Shown here: positions 53,839 to 62,430 of the stretch, piece after piece | Layout: every line of letters begins with the position of its first letter | Position numbering within the stretch: position 1 is the first letter of the stretch | Assembly (NCBI RefSeq): GCF_900143565.1 | Contig: NZ_FREX01000005.1 | Location: 248,001 to 312,000, forward strand | Direction of reading: 5' to 3' | Source: Pseudovibrio sp. Alg231-02 | GTDB taxonomy: Bacteria; Pseudomonadota; Alphaproteobacteria; Rhizobiales; Stappiaceae | Length of the DNA: 64,000 nt | Position numbers and translations under genes: made by a program | Notes under the pieces: generated by a model | Database searches by the model: none | What the model was told of the DNA's origin: nothing | The model's input: only the letters and a program-made list of their open reading frames with translations

Positions 53839-55011
53839 ATGCCAACCATTAATCGTCTTGCAGAAATGCACGATGAAATCACCGCTTGGCGCCGTGATTT
53901 TCATGAACATCCTGAAGTTCTTTATGAGACACACCGTACATCAGCAAAAGTAGCCGAAATCCTGAAAGAGATCGGCGTTGATGAAGTCACCACAGGTGTT
54001 GGCCGCACAGGCGTAGTTGGTGTTATCAAAGGCCGCAACGGCGGCGCTGGCAAATCCATCGCCCTTCGCGCTGACATGGATGCCCTTCCAATGGCCGAAG
54101 AAACCGGCAAGGAATACGCATCCAAAAACGAAGGCGCCATGCACGCATGTGGTCACGATGGCCACACTGCAATGCTGCTGGGCACCGCAAAATATCTTGC
54201 CGAGACCCGCAACTTCGACGGCACAGTCATTCTCGTGTTCCAGCCAGCTGAAGAAGGCGGCGCTGGCGCAAAAGCAATGATGGACGACGGCTTGTTTACC
54301 CGTTGGAACGTTGATGAAATCTACGGCCTGCATAACCAGCCTGGCACTCCGATTGACCACTTCGCAACCCGCTCTGGCCCGCTGATGGCATCCACCGATG
54401 AGTTCACCATCACAGTCAAAGGCGTCGGCGGCCACGCAGCATACCCACACAACACAATTGACCCTGTTGTGGTTGGCTCACAGATTGTATCTGCCCTGCA
54501 GTCCATCGCATCCCGCAATGTTGGACCACTGCAGTCTATCGTAATCTCTGTGACTTTCTTCCAGGCCGGCACTGCATACAACATCATTCCAGACACAGCG
54601 AAACTGGGTGGTACCATCCGCACATTGGATCAGGATGTCCGCAAGCAAGCTGCTCAACGTGTGAAGCAAGTTGTCGAGGGCGTTTGTGCCGCCAACGGCG
54701 CAGGCGTGGACTACGATTTTGCAGATGGCTACCCATCCACATCAAACCATCCCGATCAGACCAAATTCGCAACCCAGATCGCTGCTGAAATTGCAGGCAG
54801 CGCAGACAAAGTTGATGAAAACATCGACCCAACCATGGGCGGCGAGGACTTTGCTTACTACTTGGAAGAAAAGCCGGGTGCTTTCATCTTCCTTGGAAAC
54901 GGAGAGTCTGCAGGACTGCACCATCCGAAATATGACTTCAACGACGAAGCTATTCCATATGGCTGTTCCTATTTCATTAAACTGGTTGAAACTGCAATGC
55001 CAGCAACCTAA
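53839..55011 (+). CDS. M20 family amidohydrolase
   Basis: The 390-residue protein begins with W-R-R-D-F-H-E-H-P-E and has the metal-binding A-D-M-D-A-L-P and M-H-A-C-G-H-D-G-H-T-A, with the cysteine ligand of the HipO/amidohydrolase subgroup, then E-E-G-G-A-G-A and a late H-H-P-K. This is the IAA-amino acid hydrolase / hippurate hydrolase / N-acyl amino-acid amidohydrolase group. It hydrolyses N-acylated amino acids in the cytosol. GAGGGAG precedes the ATG by nine bases, and a terminator follows. The exact substrate is unknown. Confidence 0.92.
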   Translation: MPTINRLAEMHDEITAWRRDFHEHPEVLYETHRTSAKVAEILKEIGVDEVTTGVGRTGVVGVIKGRNGGAGKSIALRADMDALPMAEETGKEYASKNEGAMHACGHDGHTAMLLGTAKYLAETRNFDGTVILVFQPAEEGGAGAKAMMDDGLFTRWNVDEIYGLHNQPGTPIDHFATRSGPLMASTDEFTITVKGVGGHAAYPHNTIDPVVVGSQIVSALQSIASRNVGPLQSIVISVTFFQAGTAYNIIPDTAKLGGTIRTLDQDVRKQAAQRVKQVVEGVCAANGAGVDYDFADGYPSTSNHPDQTKFATQIAAEIAGSADKVDENIDPTMGGEDFAYYLEEKPGAFIFLGNGESAGLHHPKYDFNDEAIPYGCSYFIKLVETAMPAT

Positions 55012-55030
55012 AGTGCACATTGCAATTTTC

Positions 55031-55063
55031 GAAGCCTCGGATTTTTCCGGGGCTTCTCTATAT
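55031..55063 (+). terminator. terminator after M20 gene
   Basis: GAAGCC-TCGG and CCGGGGCTTC form a hairpin around ATTTTT, with TCTATATAT following. Confidence 0.75.
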
Positions 55064-55085
55064 ATAAAATATTTAGGCCATTACC

Positions 55086-56036
55086 GTGCAGATATCTAAA
55101 CAAGCCATTGAAGTCGCTCATAAACGAATTCAGAAATACATTCGCAAAACTCCGTCTATTGTGAGCGGTAACGGCACTTTTGGCCTGAAGTACTCCATTT
55201 CTTTGAAACTGGAACACCTGCAACACTCAGGTTCCTTCAAAGCACGTGGAGCATTCAACTCATTACTAAACAACTCAATCCCGGAAGCTGGCATAGCAGC
55301 AGCCTCAGGTGGCAATCACGGCGCTGCCGTTGCCTGTGCAGCTCATGCACTTGGCAAAAAAGCCAAGATCTTCGTCCCTGAGATCTCCAATCCAGCGAAG
55401 ATCGATAAGATCCGCAGCTTCGGCGCAGACGTCCATGTCGAAGGTGCCGCCTATGCGGATGCTGCAGCACTCTGCACCCGCTACCAGCAGCAAACCGGCG
55501 CAATTGATATTCATCCATTCGACGCCATAGATACAATCAACGGTCAGGGCACCGTAGCATTAGAATGGGCGGAACAAAGCCCTGATCTGGATACCATCCT
55601 TGTCGCTGTCGGTGGCGGGGGCCTCGCAGCAGGTGTTGCAAGCTACTATGCAAACAGCCCCACCAAAGTCGTTGCCATAGAGCCATTTGGTTCCTGCTCC
55701 ATGAACGCAGCACTTAAAGCCGGCGAGCCAGTTGATGTAGAACTGAACAGCATCGCGGCCAATGCACTTGGTGCAAAGCGATGCGGCACCTTCCCGTTTG
55801 AGGTCGCAAGAAACCACATCGCAGAATCCATCCTTGTTGAGGATGACGCCATTCTCGCCGCGCAACGCCGTCTCTGGAGGGAGATGCAGCTCGTCGTCGA
55901 ACCAGGCGGCGCAACGGCACTGGCAGCTCTGATCTCCGGTGCATACAAGCCAGAAGAAGGCGAGCGCATCGGTGTCCTATTGTGTGGTGGTAACGCTGAA
56001 CTCATTCAGGTCAACAACACCCTGTCTGGCCGATAA
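55086..56036 (+). CDS. threonine/serine dehydratase (PLP-dependent)
   Basis: The 316-residue fold-type II PLP enzyme starts from GTG at 55086. The Schiff-base Lys52 lies in HSGSFKARGA, the substrate loop is A-S-G-G-N-H-G-A-A and the phosphate loop is VGGGGLAAGV. This is the core of catabolic threonine/serine dehydratases, which deaminate to 2-oxobutyrate or pyruvate; serine racemase and related ammonia-lyases share these motifs. No regulatory ACT domain is present. It follows the M20 amidohydrolase by 74 bases. Confidence 0.86.
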   Translation: MQISKQAIEVAHKRIQKYIRKTPSIVSGNGTFGLKYSISLKLEHLQHSGSFKARGAFNSLLNNSIPEAGIAAASGGNHGAAVACAAHALGKKAKIFVPEISNPAKIDKIRSFGADVHVEGAAYADAAALCTRYQQQTGAIDIHPFDAIDTINGQGTVALEWAEQSPDLDTILVAVGGGGLAAGVASYYANSPTKVVAIEPFGSCSMNAALKAGEPVDVELNSIAANALGAKRCGTFPFEVARNHIAESILVEDDAILAAQRRLWREMQLVVEPGGATALAALISGAYKPEEGERIGVLLCGGNAELIQVNNTLSGR

Positions 56037-56070
56037 AAGAAAAGCGGTACATCCGTATGGAGGTACCGCT
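56037..56070 (-). terminator. terminator between dehydratase and ABC transporter
   Basis: AGCGGTAC/GTACCGCT form an 8-bp stem with a 12-base loop at 56043-56070. On the minus strand a T-rich tract follows, ending the ABC transporter transcript; it may also act on the plus side. Confidence 0.78.
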
Positions 56071-56081
56071 CTTGGAATTCT

Positions 56082-56813
56082 CTAAAGAACTTTACGCAGA
56101 AAGCTGCGGGTTCTTGGATCATCTGGGCTCGTGAAGATCTTCTCAGGTGGGCCCTGCTCAACAATGCGCCCACCTTCCATAAACAGAACACGATCAGCGA
56201 TCTCTTTTGCAAATGCCATCTCATGAGTCACGATCAACATCGTCTGATGAGCCTGCGCAACGCGGGTAAGCAGCTGCAGCACTTCATCAACCCACTCAGG
56301 ATCAAGCGCAGAAGTCGGCTCATCAACCAGCATAAGCTCTGAGTTACTCGCCATCGCCCGGCCAATACCAACACGCTGCTGCTGACCACCAGAAAGAGAC
56401 GCAGGATAAGCATCTGTTTTATCTGCCAGACCGATGTCCCGCAGAATTTCATCCGCCCGCTCAAACGCAGTCTCTTTGGCTTCACCACGAACGGTGATCA
56501 AGCCTTCAGCAATATTCTCACGCGCTGTCTTGTTGGCAAACAGGGCATAGTTCTGGAACACAAAAGCCGTCCTCAAACGCATCTCTTTGATCTGCGCGGC
56601 ATTCGCCTTTTGAACATCAATGCTTTTGCCATCAAGAACATACTCACCTTGCTCTGGCGTCTCAAGAAAGTTGAGACAACGCAGCAAGGTGGATTTACCG
56701 GTCCCGGACGGACCAATAATGGCGATGCGTTCGCCTTTTTTGATATCCAGGTCGATCCCGTTCAACACAGGGACACCATTATAGATTTTTGTGAGCCCGC
56801 GGATCTGGATCAT
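56082..56813 (-). CDS. polar amino-acid ABC transporter ATP-binding protein
   Basis: The 243-residue ATPase has Walker A GPSGTGKST near 34, the signature LSGGQQQR, Walker B L-M-L-V-D-E-P-T-S-A-L-D-P-E and the H-loop V-T-H-E-M. Sequence style (F-V-F-Q-N-Y-A-L-F-A-N-K-T-A) fits the PAAT family. It powers the adjacent permease. Its start overlaps the permease stop by four bases. Confidence 0.95.
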   Translation of the reverse strand: MIQIRGLTKIYNGVPVLNGIDLDIKKGERIAIIGPSGTGKSTLLRCLNFLETPEQGEYVLDGKSIDVQKANAAQIKEMRLRTAFVFQNYALFANKTARENIAEGLITVRGEAKETAFERADEILRDIGLADKTDAYPASLSGGQQQRVGIGRAMASNSELMLVDEPTSALDPEWVDEVLQLLTRVAQAHQTMLIVTHEMAFAKEIADRVLFMEGGRIVEQGPPEKIFTSPDDPRTRSFLRKVL

Positions 56814-57484
56814 CTGGAAACAGCCTTTGAAAGTCGATTTTCAATCTGGGTCTGAACGAAAGCAAGGCTCTCAACAACACCCCAATAAATAACGGCAACG
56901 ACAATAAACGTCTCGAAGTACAGGAAGCTTCCTGCTGCTTCTTTCTGCGCAGCACCCATCAATTCAGTCACACCAAGCGTAAAGGCCAGACTGGTGCTTT
57001 TGATCAGATCGATGAAGTAGTTAATCAGCGTTGGCGCAGCAACACGCGCTGCTTGCGGCAGAATAATCCGGCGCATCATCTGACCAGTAGACATACCAAT
57101 CGACTTTGCTGCTTCCCATTGGCTACGGTCAACACCCAGGATAGCTGCACGGATACTCTCAGCCATGTAAGCAGAGAAGTGCAGAGTCAGACCGATAATC
57201 GCAGCAGAAACCCCATCAATCGCTGTGAGGAACGAAAACAGCTGCGGCAAACCGTAGTAGAACAAAAACAGCTGAACCAGCAGCGGCGTTCCACGAAAGA
57301 AGCTGATAAAGAGCCGCGTGATTGCATCCAAGACAGGAAAGCGCACCACGCGGATAATTGCAAACAGCGATGCAAGTATAAGCGCCAAAATCATGGACAC
57401 ACTTGCCATACCCAAGGTTAGGGGTAAGTACTTTAAAAGGATCGGCAAAAGGCCGAGCATGTAGTCCAGATCTAAGGCGCGCAT
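56810..57484 (-). CDS. polar amino-acid ABC transporter permease
   Basis: The 224-residue protein has about five membrane segments and the ATPase-contact EAA loop E-A-A-K-S-I-G-M-S-T-G-Q-M-M-R-R-I-I-L-P-Q near residue 150. It is a PAAT permease acting with the ATPase and the binding protein downstream on the coordinate axis. The 128-base gap to the binding-protein gene holds a hairpin with a T-run. Confidence 0.94.
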   Translation of the reverse strand: MRALDLDYMLGLLPILLKYLPLTLGMASVSMILALILASLFAIIRVVRFPVLDAITRLFISFFRGTPLLVQLFLFYYGLPQLFSFLTAIDGVSAAIIGLTLHFSAYMAESIRAAILGVDRSQWEAAKSIGMSTGQMMRRIILPQAARVAAPTLINYFIDLIKSTSLAFTLGVTELMGAAQKEAAGSFLYFETFIVVAVIYWGVVESLAFVQTQIENRLSKAVSR

Positions 57485-57552
57485 GATCAGTTCTTATTAT
57501 TAGAGCATGCCCTCGAACGACGGGAGTAAATTCCCGAAGGCATGAAAAAGGA

Positions 57553-57592
57553 AAAGCAGTTCCACCAAAGATTCTTAGATGCGAACTGCTTT
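57553..57592 (-). terminator. intra-operon terminator/attenuator before permease
   Basis: AAAGCAGTTC and GAACTGCTTT pair across a 20-base loop and on the minus strand run into a T-rich tract, 20 bases after the binding-protein stop. Partial termination here would give more binding protein than membrane subunits, a usual pattern in ABC operons. Confidence 0.8.
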
Positions 57593-57612
57593 ACTAATTC
57601 TGAACGGACAGC

Positions 57613-58359
57613 TTAGTCAGCTTTGGTGATGTCCGCTCCAAACCACTTGTCGGAGATCTCAGCCAGCTTGCCTGAAGCCTTCAGTTCGTCGATTGCAACA
57701 TCTACCTTAGCAGCCAAAGCTTTACCATCTTCATCAGTACGGAACGGCATTGCGTTGCGAATTTCAGAGAATGGAGCACCAGCCAGAGCCAGTGGCAACG
57801 GAGTTTCTTTGATCACCTGCGTTGCACTGATGCGATCATGAATAAACGCATCAACACGGCCAAGTGCAGTATCCTGGGCCAGGTTGCTTTCGTAGGTGCG
57901 GATGTCAATTTCATCAGCAAACGGCAAACCGCGCAGAAGCTCTTCAAAGTTGGAACCAAGGTTTACAGCAACGCTTTTGCCTTTAAGGTCTTCAACGCCA
58001 CCGATTTCTTCGTTGCCAGCTTTTACAACAACCTGCGCACCGTCATAAACGTATGGCTGGGAGAAGGTGAACTTGGCTTCACGCTCAGGTGTAATGGTGA
58101 TCTGGTTTGCAATAGTATCAATGCGACCAGCTTCCAAAGCACCAATCAGGCCGGAGAAGCTCATGGTAACGAATTCAACTTCATCACCAGTCTGCTTAGC
58201 AATTGCGCGAGCAACGTCAACTTCAAAGCCCTGCAGAACATCTTGCTTAACAAATGTGAATGGGAAATACCCACCAGACATGCCCACACGGATTGTTTCA
58301 GCCTGAGCAGGAACAGCCACGAGAAGGGCAAGTGCAGCAACAGTAGAACGAGAGAACAT
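57613..58359 (-). CDS. polar amino-acid ABC transporter substrate-binding protein
   Basis: The 248-residue protein has a cleavable signal (about 1-20, A-Q-A) and the SBP family-3 fold: V-G-M-S-G-G-Y-F-P-F-T-F, then G-F-E-V-D-V-A-R-A-I-A and I-D-T-I-A-N-Q-I-T-I-T-P-E-R with the carboxylate-binding arginine. It binds a polar amino acid in the periplasm. Ligand not determinable; cystine or glutamine-type members read similarly. It is first gene of the SBP-permease-ATPase operon. Confidence 0.94.
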   Translation of the reverse strand: MFSRSTVAALALLVAVPAQAETIRVGMSGGYFPFTFVKQDVLQGFEVDVARAIAKQTGDEVEFVTMSFSGLIGALEAGRIDTIANQITITPEREAKFTFSQPYVYDGAQVVVKAGNEEIGGVEDLKGKSVAVNLGSNFEELLRGLPFADEIDIRTYESNLAQDTALGRVDAFIHDRISATQVIKETPLPLALAGAPFSEIRNAMPFRTDEDGKALAAKVDVAIDELKASGKLAEISDKWFGADITKAD

Positions 58360-58730
58360 AATCTATTCCTGATTACTATTATTTTGTTGAGCTCGTTCTA
58401 TCAGAATGAGGAAAATTTTCTACAATTAGCGAAGCTGTGAGCTTATTTAAATCAAATAAACTACCAATACTGGAATTTATTAGAATTAGATGCCACAGAA
58501 TCTCACATGCATAAAAAATACTTCCTATAAGGCGCACCGAGACAAAATCTCATTTGAGAACACCTTGTCATTTTCTGCAATTTTCCAGCAATATCACGGA
58601 GATGTTACAGGTAAAACGTGCAGTTACCCCTAGTTTTTAGCCAATACGTATAACTAGGGACCTCCCCCTTTGAAAAAAAATGCTCCCCGTAAAACAGAGA
58701 GCATTTCTGGTTCAGATCTGAAGCGTTTTG
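58360..58730. other. upstream region of ABC operon
   Basis: The promoter of the ABC operon should lie here. CCCTAGTT and AACTAGGG form an inverted repeat at about 58628-58659 flanking TACGTAT. A related ACCCCTA-containing motif lies at about 59615-59645 upstream of the TenA gene. Confidence 0.5.
58671..58706 (-). terminator. terminator of TenA gene
   Basis: AAATGCTC and GAGCATTT pair, and on the minus strand a run of eight Ts follows. It lies 25 bases past the stop codon. Confidence 0.9.
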
Positions 58731-59423
58731 TCAGCTCACCATATCGAAGAACTCTGCTTCAAGCTCACACATATGAGTAAAGCTCTCTGAGATCTCGCTT
58801 TGGCGCTTCACGCGTTCCTCTTCGCCAATCGAGTTCACTTCCCGCTTAATCCACTCAATGAACTCTCCAAACTCATCGGTCGCCAGAAACTCAACCCACT
58901 CAGCAAGGTAGAACCGCTCAGGCCGTGGCTTGGCTGCTTCCCGATGGCCCCATTCGCGATAGATCCACTCCGAAGCCAGCAATGTTGCCATGCCATCAAC
59001 GTAGTGACCTTTGCCAGCTGTCGACAACAGCGTTGCGCCAATTGCCCGGGTAATCGTATTGGGCTTTGCAACCTCATAAACCTCAGGCGCGATGCCCAGT
59101 TCTTTAAAGGTGCGCTGAAAATAGCCCAGTTCATTAGAAGTCAGTTGCTGCGCAAAGCCAGACAACCGTGCTTTAGCAGCCATTGTCGGCGCCTTGGCAA
59201 TCAGGAATCCAAGCGCAGATGCCAAGTCCTGAATGTAGTGGTAATCCTCCAACAAGTAACGGGTGAACACCTCGGCACTCACTGTGTCGTTGCCAACAGC
59301 ACTGGTAAACGGGTGATTGATCGCCTTATTCCAAGCAGGTCCTGCAGATTTCACAAGCCAATCCGTAAAGGTCTCATCCGTATGAGTGATCTTGTAGTTG
59401 GCATAACTTGCAGTGTTCAGCAT
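58731..59423 (-). CDS. tenA: TenA family protein (thiaminase II-like)
   Basis: The 230-residue all-helical protein begins MLNTASYANYKITHTDETF, with N-H-P-F, then E-D-Y-H-Y-I-Q-D-L-A, and ends with E-L-E-A-E-F-F-D-M, where the final glutamate pair matches the active-site region. No cysteine lies at the usual catalytic position, so it is a TenA-E rather than TenA-C type. TenA proteins recycle thiamin pyrimidines. The ATG at 59423 has GGGAGG nine bases upstream and is preferred over an upstream frame to 59507. No TPP riboswitch is seen. Confidence 0.88.
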   Translation of the reverse strand: MLNTASYANYKITHTDETFTDWLVKSAGPAWNKAINHPFTSAVGNDTVSAEVFTRYLLEDYHYIQDLASALGFLIAKAPTMAAKARLSGFAQQLTSNELGYFQRTFKELGIAPEVYEVAKPNTITRAIGATLLSTAGKGHYVDGMATLLASEWIYREWGHREAAKPRPERFYLAEWVEFLATDEFGEFIEWIKREVNSIGEEERVKRQSEISESFTHMCELEAEFFDMVS

Positions 59424-59698
59424 TCTCGTGTGCCTCCCAACACATTGTCCTGAAGCGCATCCTCCTAAAAGTGGTTCGGATATTCCCAAAAAGGACACGC
59501 ATGGCAAAAACGCTAAGAGCAGGAAGCGTCAATCTTGAGAAACGCAAAGTGCTCTGGCTTACATCTATTTCGAACAATGCCACTCAGAGTTACGCTGCAC
59601 TAGACGGAAATCACCGTATATGCCCCCTGCAATTTTAGGGGTATCATCTCGCGCCCGTCGTACTGCACCACGCTGCACCTTCTACTTTGGCGGGAAAG
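59424..59698. other. upstream region of tenA
   Basis: This 275-base gap holds the tenA promoter region and the ACCCCTA-containing motif at about 59615-59645. No gene is supported. Confidence 0.45.
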
Positions 59699-60148
59699 CT
59701 AAGCCTTCCACTCATACAAAATATCGGGCGCGCCTTCTTCATTCTCTGAACCGCTTGTCCGCTTCACTTCCTTAAACCCATGCGCTTCGTAAAATGCTCT
59801 CGCATCCACATTCCTGGCAAAGCACATAAGCTTCAGATTTCCGGAAGAGTGAGCTTTTGCTTGGTTTAAGAGCCTTGTACCAACGCCCTTCCGCAGGTGC
59901 CGCGGATCCAGATAAAGCTGTTCTACCCAGTCATCTTTGGTGGCCATCATACCTATGATTTGCTCATCTCCCATGACTATTGTCAGTTCATTCTCTTTAA
60001 AAACAATATTCTGAAAGAACCAAAGATCTTCTTCTGGTGTGTGCAGTTTAGGTATAAATGAAAGGCATCTGTCTCGCGAATACCGGTACATACGAGCGAC
60101 CTCAGGCAATTCATCATACTGCGCAGCTCTAATTTCAAGTGTCTGCAT
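59699..60148 (-). CDS. GNAT family N-acetyltransferase
   Basis: The 149-residue protein has the GNAT acetyl-CoA loop R-K-G-V-G-T-R-L-L near residue 93, after W-V-E-Q-L-Y-L-D-P, and Y-E-A-H-G-F near the C-terminus. It should transfer an acetyl group to an amine. ATG 60148, four bases after GGGGGG, is preferred to an upstream in-frame start at 60169. The substrate is unknown. Confidence 0.88.
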   Translation of the reverse strand: MQTLEIRAAQYDELPEVARMYRYSRDRCLSFIPKLHTPEEDLWFFQNIVFKENELTIVMGDEQIIGMMATKDDWVEQLYLDPRHLRKGVGTRLLNQAKAHSSGNLKLMCFARNVDARAFYEAHGFKEVKRTSGSENEEGAPDILYEWKA

Positions 60149-60775
60149 ATTCCCCCCATAATTTGGCAAAACCTAGCATAACCTTAGCGTAAAATATCCC
60201 TGCAAACACCAGTAGCACCACATGGCATCCCATGCAGTGGTAGAGTTAGGTTTCCCGAAGATCGGGAGGAGCAAGGCGGCAGGTGGTGCCTGCGCAGTGT
60301 GAGTAAGTTAGTTTCTTCGGCATCAGCTATCGCCTTGCCCGGGCTTTCTTGTAATGAACAACGTCGCCTCTTTTGCCTATAAGGCACGATAGCCGGTTTC
60401 CCGGAAAGAAAGTGGCTTATCCAAACACGTTTCCATGCCCAAACAGTTCCTCCGTCTTTGATAGACACTTTCGCAAAAGCAGGTTTTACTGCCGGTGCTC
60501 GTGTATCTATCACCGCGTGATACCCTATAGTCCTGGGCCCTTCCCCTCAAACCATGCGGTCACGTTTGAAGTTCGGTTCACCGGACCACTGAAAGATGCG
60601 TTACGTCTTCCAACAGCCCAACCCAGCCTACGACAAACTGACGGTCGCTCCGCCAGCAGCCCGCTACGTAGGCATAGACACAGAGTATCGGAGGAATTGA
60701 GGAGGGGGATAAGTTTTGTGACCAGAGCATTCTCATTCTCTCCGAATGAAGCAGTAATCCTCTTTCACCTCTAAC
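60149..60775. other. intergenic stretch with a dispersed repeat
   Basis: No gene is supported between the GNAT gene and the asd terminator. Copy 2 of the RIME-like repeat lies at 60253-60344. The rest shows short inverted stretches and no recognised RNA. Confidence 0.5.
60253..60344 (-). repeat. RIME-like dispersed repeat, copy 2
   Basis: This is the opposite-strand copy of the element at 49921-50016. GCCCGGGCAAGGCGA, GATGCCGAAGAAACTAA and the CCCGATCTTCGGG hairpin are kept. Confidence 0.8.
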
Positions 60776-60803
60776 AAAAAAGGGCACCCTAAAAGGTGCC
60801 CTT
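60776..60803 (-). terminator. terminator of asd
   Basis: AAGGGCACC and GGTGCCCTT pair around a six-base loop, and Ts follow on the minus strand, 27 bases past the stop. Confidence 0.9.
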
Positions 60804-60829
60804 CCTAATCTCATCAGTTGCTGAAAAGC

Positions 60830-61867
60830 TTATGCAGCAGCTTCTGCTTTTGGCTTAATCAGGCCACGGTTCACCAGAACCTCAGCAATCTGAACTGTGT
60901 TCAGCGCAGCGCCTTTACGCAGGTTATCGGAAACAACCCACATGTTCAGGCCGTTCTCAACGGTCGCGTCTTCACGGATACGGGAAACGTAAGTCGCATC
61001 TTCGCCAGCACACTCGTAAGGAGTGACATAGCCGCCGTCTTCGCGCTTATCGACAACCAGAATGCCCGGCGCTTCACGCAGCAGGTCCTGAGCTTCTTCA
61101 GGAGAAAGTGGACTGTCCAGTTCCATATTCACGGACTCGGCATGCCCAACAAACACAGGCACACGAACAGCTGTACAAGTCACTTTGATGGTAGGGTCGA
61201 GCATCTTCTTGGTCTCAGCCAGAACCTTCCACTCTTCCTTAGTGTATCCATCTTCCATGAATTCATCGATGTGCGGGATCACATTAAACGCAATGCGTTT
61301 AGTGAACTGCTGAGGCTCAATCGGGTCGTTTACGAAAACAGCGCGGGTCTGGTTGAACAATTCGTCCATCGCATCTTTACCACCACCGGAAACGGACTGG
61401 TAAGTGGAGACAACGAGGCGCTTGATACCAGCTTTTTCGTGAATTGGCTTAAGAGCAACAACCAGCTGTGCAGTGGAGCAATTCGGGTTCGCGATGATGT
61501 TCTTCTTTTTGAAGTCAACAATATCATCTGCGTTCACTTCAGGCACGATCAGCGGAACATCCTGATCATAGCGCCATGCAGAAGAGTTATCGATGACAAC
61601 ACAGCCCTTGGCAGCAATCTTCGGAGCCCACTCTTTCGCGATGGTACCGCCAGCAGACATGAGGCAGATATCAACATCGGAGAAATCAAAATTCTCCATC
61701 GCTTTAACTTTCAGCGTCTTGTCACCAAAGGAGATTTCTTTGCCCTGCGAACGGCGAGATGCCAATGCAATCACTTCATCAGCTGGGAAACCACGCTCTG
61801 CCAGAATATCCAGCATTTCCGCACCCACATTGCCGGTAGCACCTGCAATCGCAATCTTATAACCCAT
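60830..61867 (-). CDS. asd: aspartate-semialdehyde dehydrogenase
   Basis: The 345-residue protein begins MGYKIAIAGATGNVGAEM, the Rossmann start, and has the catalytic cysteine in N-P-N-C-S-T-A-Q near residue 131, and S-V-S-G-G-G-K-D-A-M. It reduces aspartyl phosphate to aspartate semialdehyde with NADPH, the branch point to lysine, threonine and methionine. Upstream in-frame codons to 62032 are excluded as the family starts at M-G-Y; GAGGAC sits 7 bases before the ATG. A Thr/Met/Lys-rich small frame lies 106 bases upstream. Confidence 0.97.
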   Translation of the reverse strand: MGYKIAIAGATGNVGAEMLDILAERGFPADEVIALASRRSQGKEISFGDKTLKVKAMENFDFSDVDICLMSAGGTIAKEWAPKIAAKGCVVIDNSSAWRYDQDVPLIVPEVNADDIVDFKKKNIIANPNCSTAQLVVALKPIHEKAGIKRLVVSTYQSVSGGGKDAMDELFNQTRAVFVNDPIEPQQFTKRIAFNVIPHIDEFMEDGYTKEEWKVLAETKKMLDPTIKVTCTAVRVPVFVGHAESVNMELDSPLSPEEAQDLLREAPGILVVDKREDGGYVTPYECAGEDATYVSRIREDATVENGLNMWVVSDNLRKGAALNTVQIAEVLVNRGLIKPKAEAAA

Positions 61868-61932
61868 TGGTTTTGTCCTCTTCGTCTCCCCCGCTGGCTT
61901 CCGGAGGCTGACTGCGCCCGGTGAGCCCTCTG

Positions 61933-61957
61933 GCGCCCTCCGTCCCGGGGAGAGCGC
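61933..61957 (-). promoter_or_regulatory. GC-rich hairpin between candidate leader peptide and asd
   Basis: On the minus-strand RNA GCGCUCUCC and GGAGGGCGC pair with one G-U, about 17 bases after the leader stop. No U-run follows, so any attenuation would have to be Rho-dependent or translational. Confidence 0.5.
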
Positions 61958-61973
61958 GGGAAAGAGAGGCACC

Positions 61974-62099
61974 TTAGACGGTGGTCTTTGTCGTTTTCGT
62001 GATGATTGTCTTGGTAGTCGTTTTAAGCGCAACAGAAGCCATGCGCGCGGTCATCGCACGTTTCATGGTTGTCTTCATGTTGGTCATCGCAAACATCAT
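61974..62099 (-). CDS. candidate Thr/Met/Lys/Ile-rich leader peptide of asd
   Basis: A 41-codon frame from ATG 62099 to TAA 61974 runs in the direction of asd and stops 106 bases before its start codon. It begins MMFAMTNMKTTMKRAM and ends in K-T-T-T-K-T-I-I-T-K-T-T-K-T-T-V. It contains 13 Thr, 7 Met, 6 Lys and 2 Ile: 28 of 41 residues are products of the aspartate pathway. This resembles amino-acid biosynthetic leader peptides such as ThrL. The ribosome-binding site is weak (GAAGG is 14 bases upstream; a GTG five codons earlier is an alternative start). A low-complexity chance frame is the alternative. Confidence 0.5.
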   Translation of the reverse strand: MMFAMTNMKTTMKRAMTARMASVALKTTTKTIITKTTKTTV

Positions 62100-62430
62100 G
62101 CTGCTAAACACTACCTTCAAAATTGATCGCGCAGAAACTGCCTATAACCACATCATTTGTCAACAGCATTTTCTAGGCTTGTTGCCAAGGTCGATATATC
62201 TCAAATCAACCCAAGACAAAACCACCGTTTTTGAGAAAAAACCTCATGCTCATCGCAATATTACTGACGTATTCTCAAGAAACAGTGAGGCGGCACGCGA
62301 AATTGCATCATCAGTTTCAAAAGGCAAAAACAACTAAAACTTGCATAAAATATACATACTATCTAAACATTGCTTAAAACAAACTTGAATCTAATTTCGC
62401 AATAAATATTGCATATTTGGGAGAGTAAAC

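Larger units (their letters stand above)
61868..62430. other. leader region of asd and divergent gap
   Basis: Apart from the candidate leader peptide (61974-62099) and a GC-rich hairpin after it (61933-61957), no gene is supported in this gap between asd and the small membrane-protein gene. Confidence 0.5.

Noticed and set aside
59424-59698. possible TPP riboswitch upstream of tenA
   Set aside because: The conserved CUGAGA and related THI-element blocks are not present.
61981-62337. 118-codon plus-strand frame rich in Val, Met and Leu
   Set aside because: It runs opposite the candidate leader peptide; its composition follows from Thr/Met/Lys codons on the other strand and it has no ribosome-binding site.
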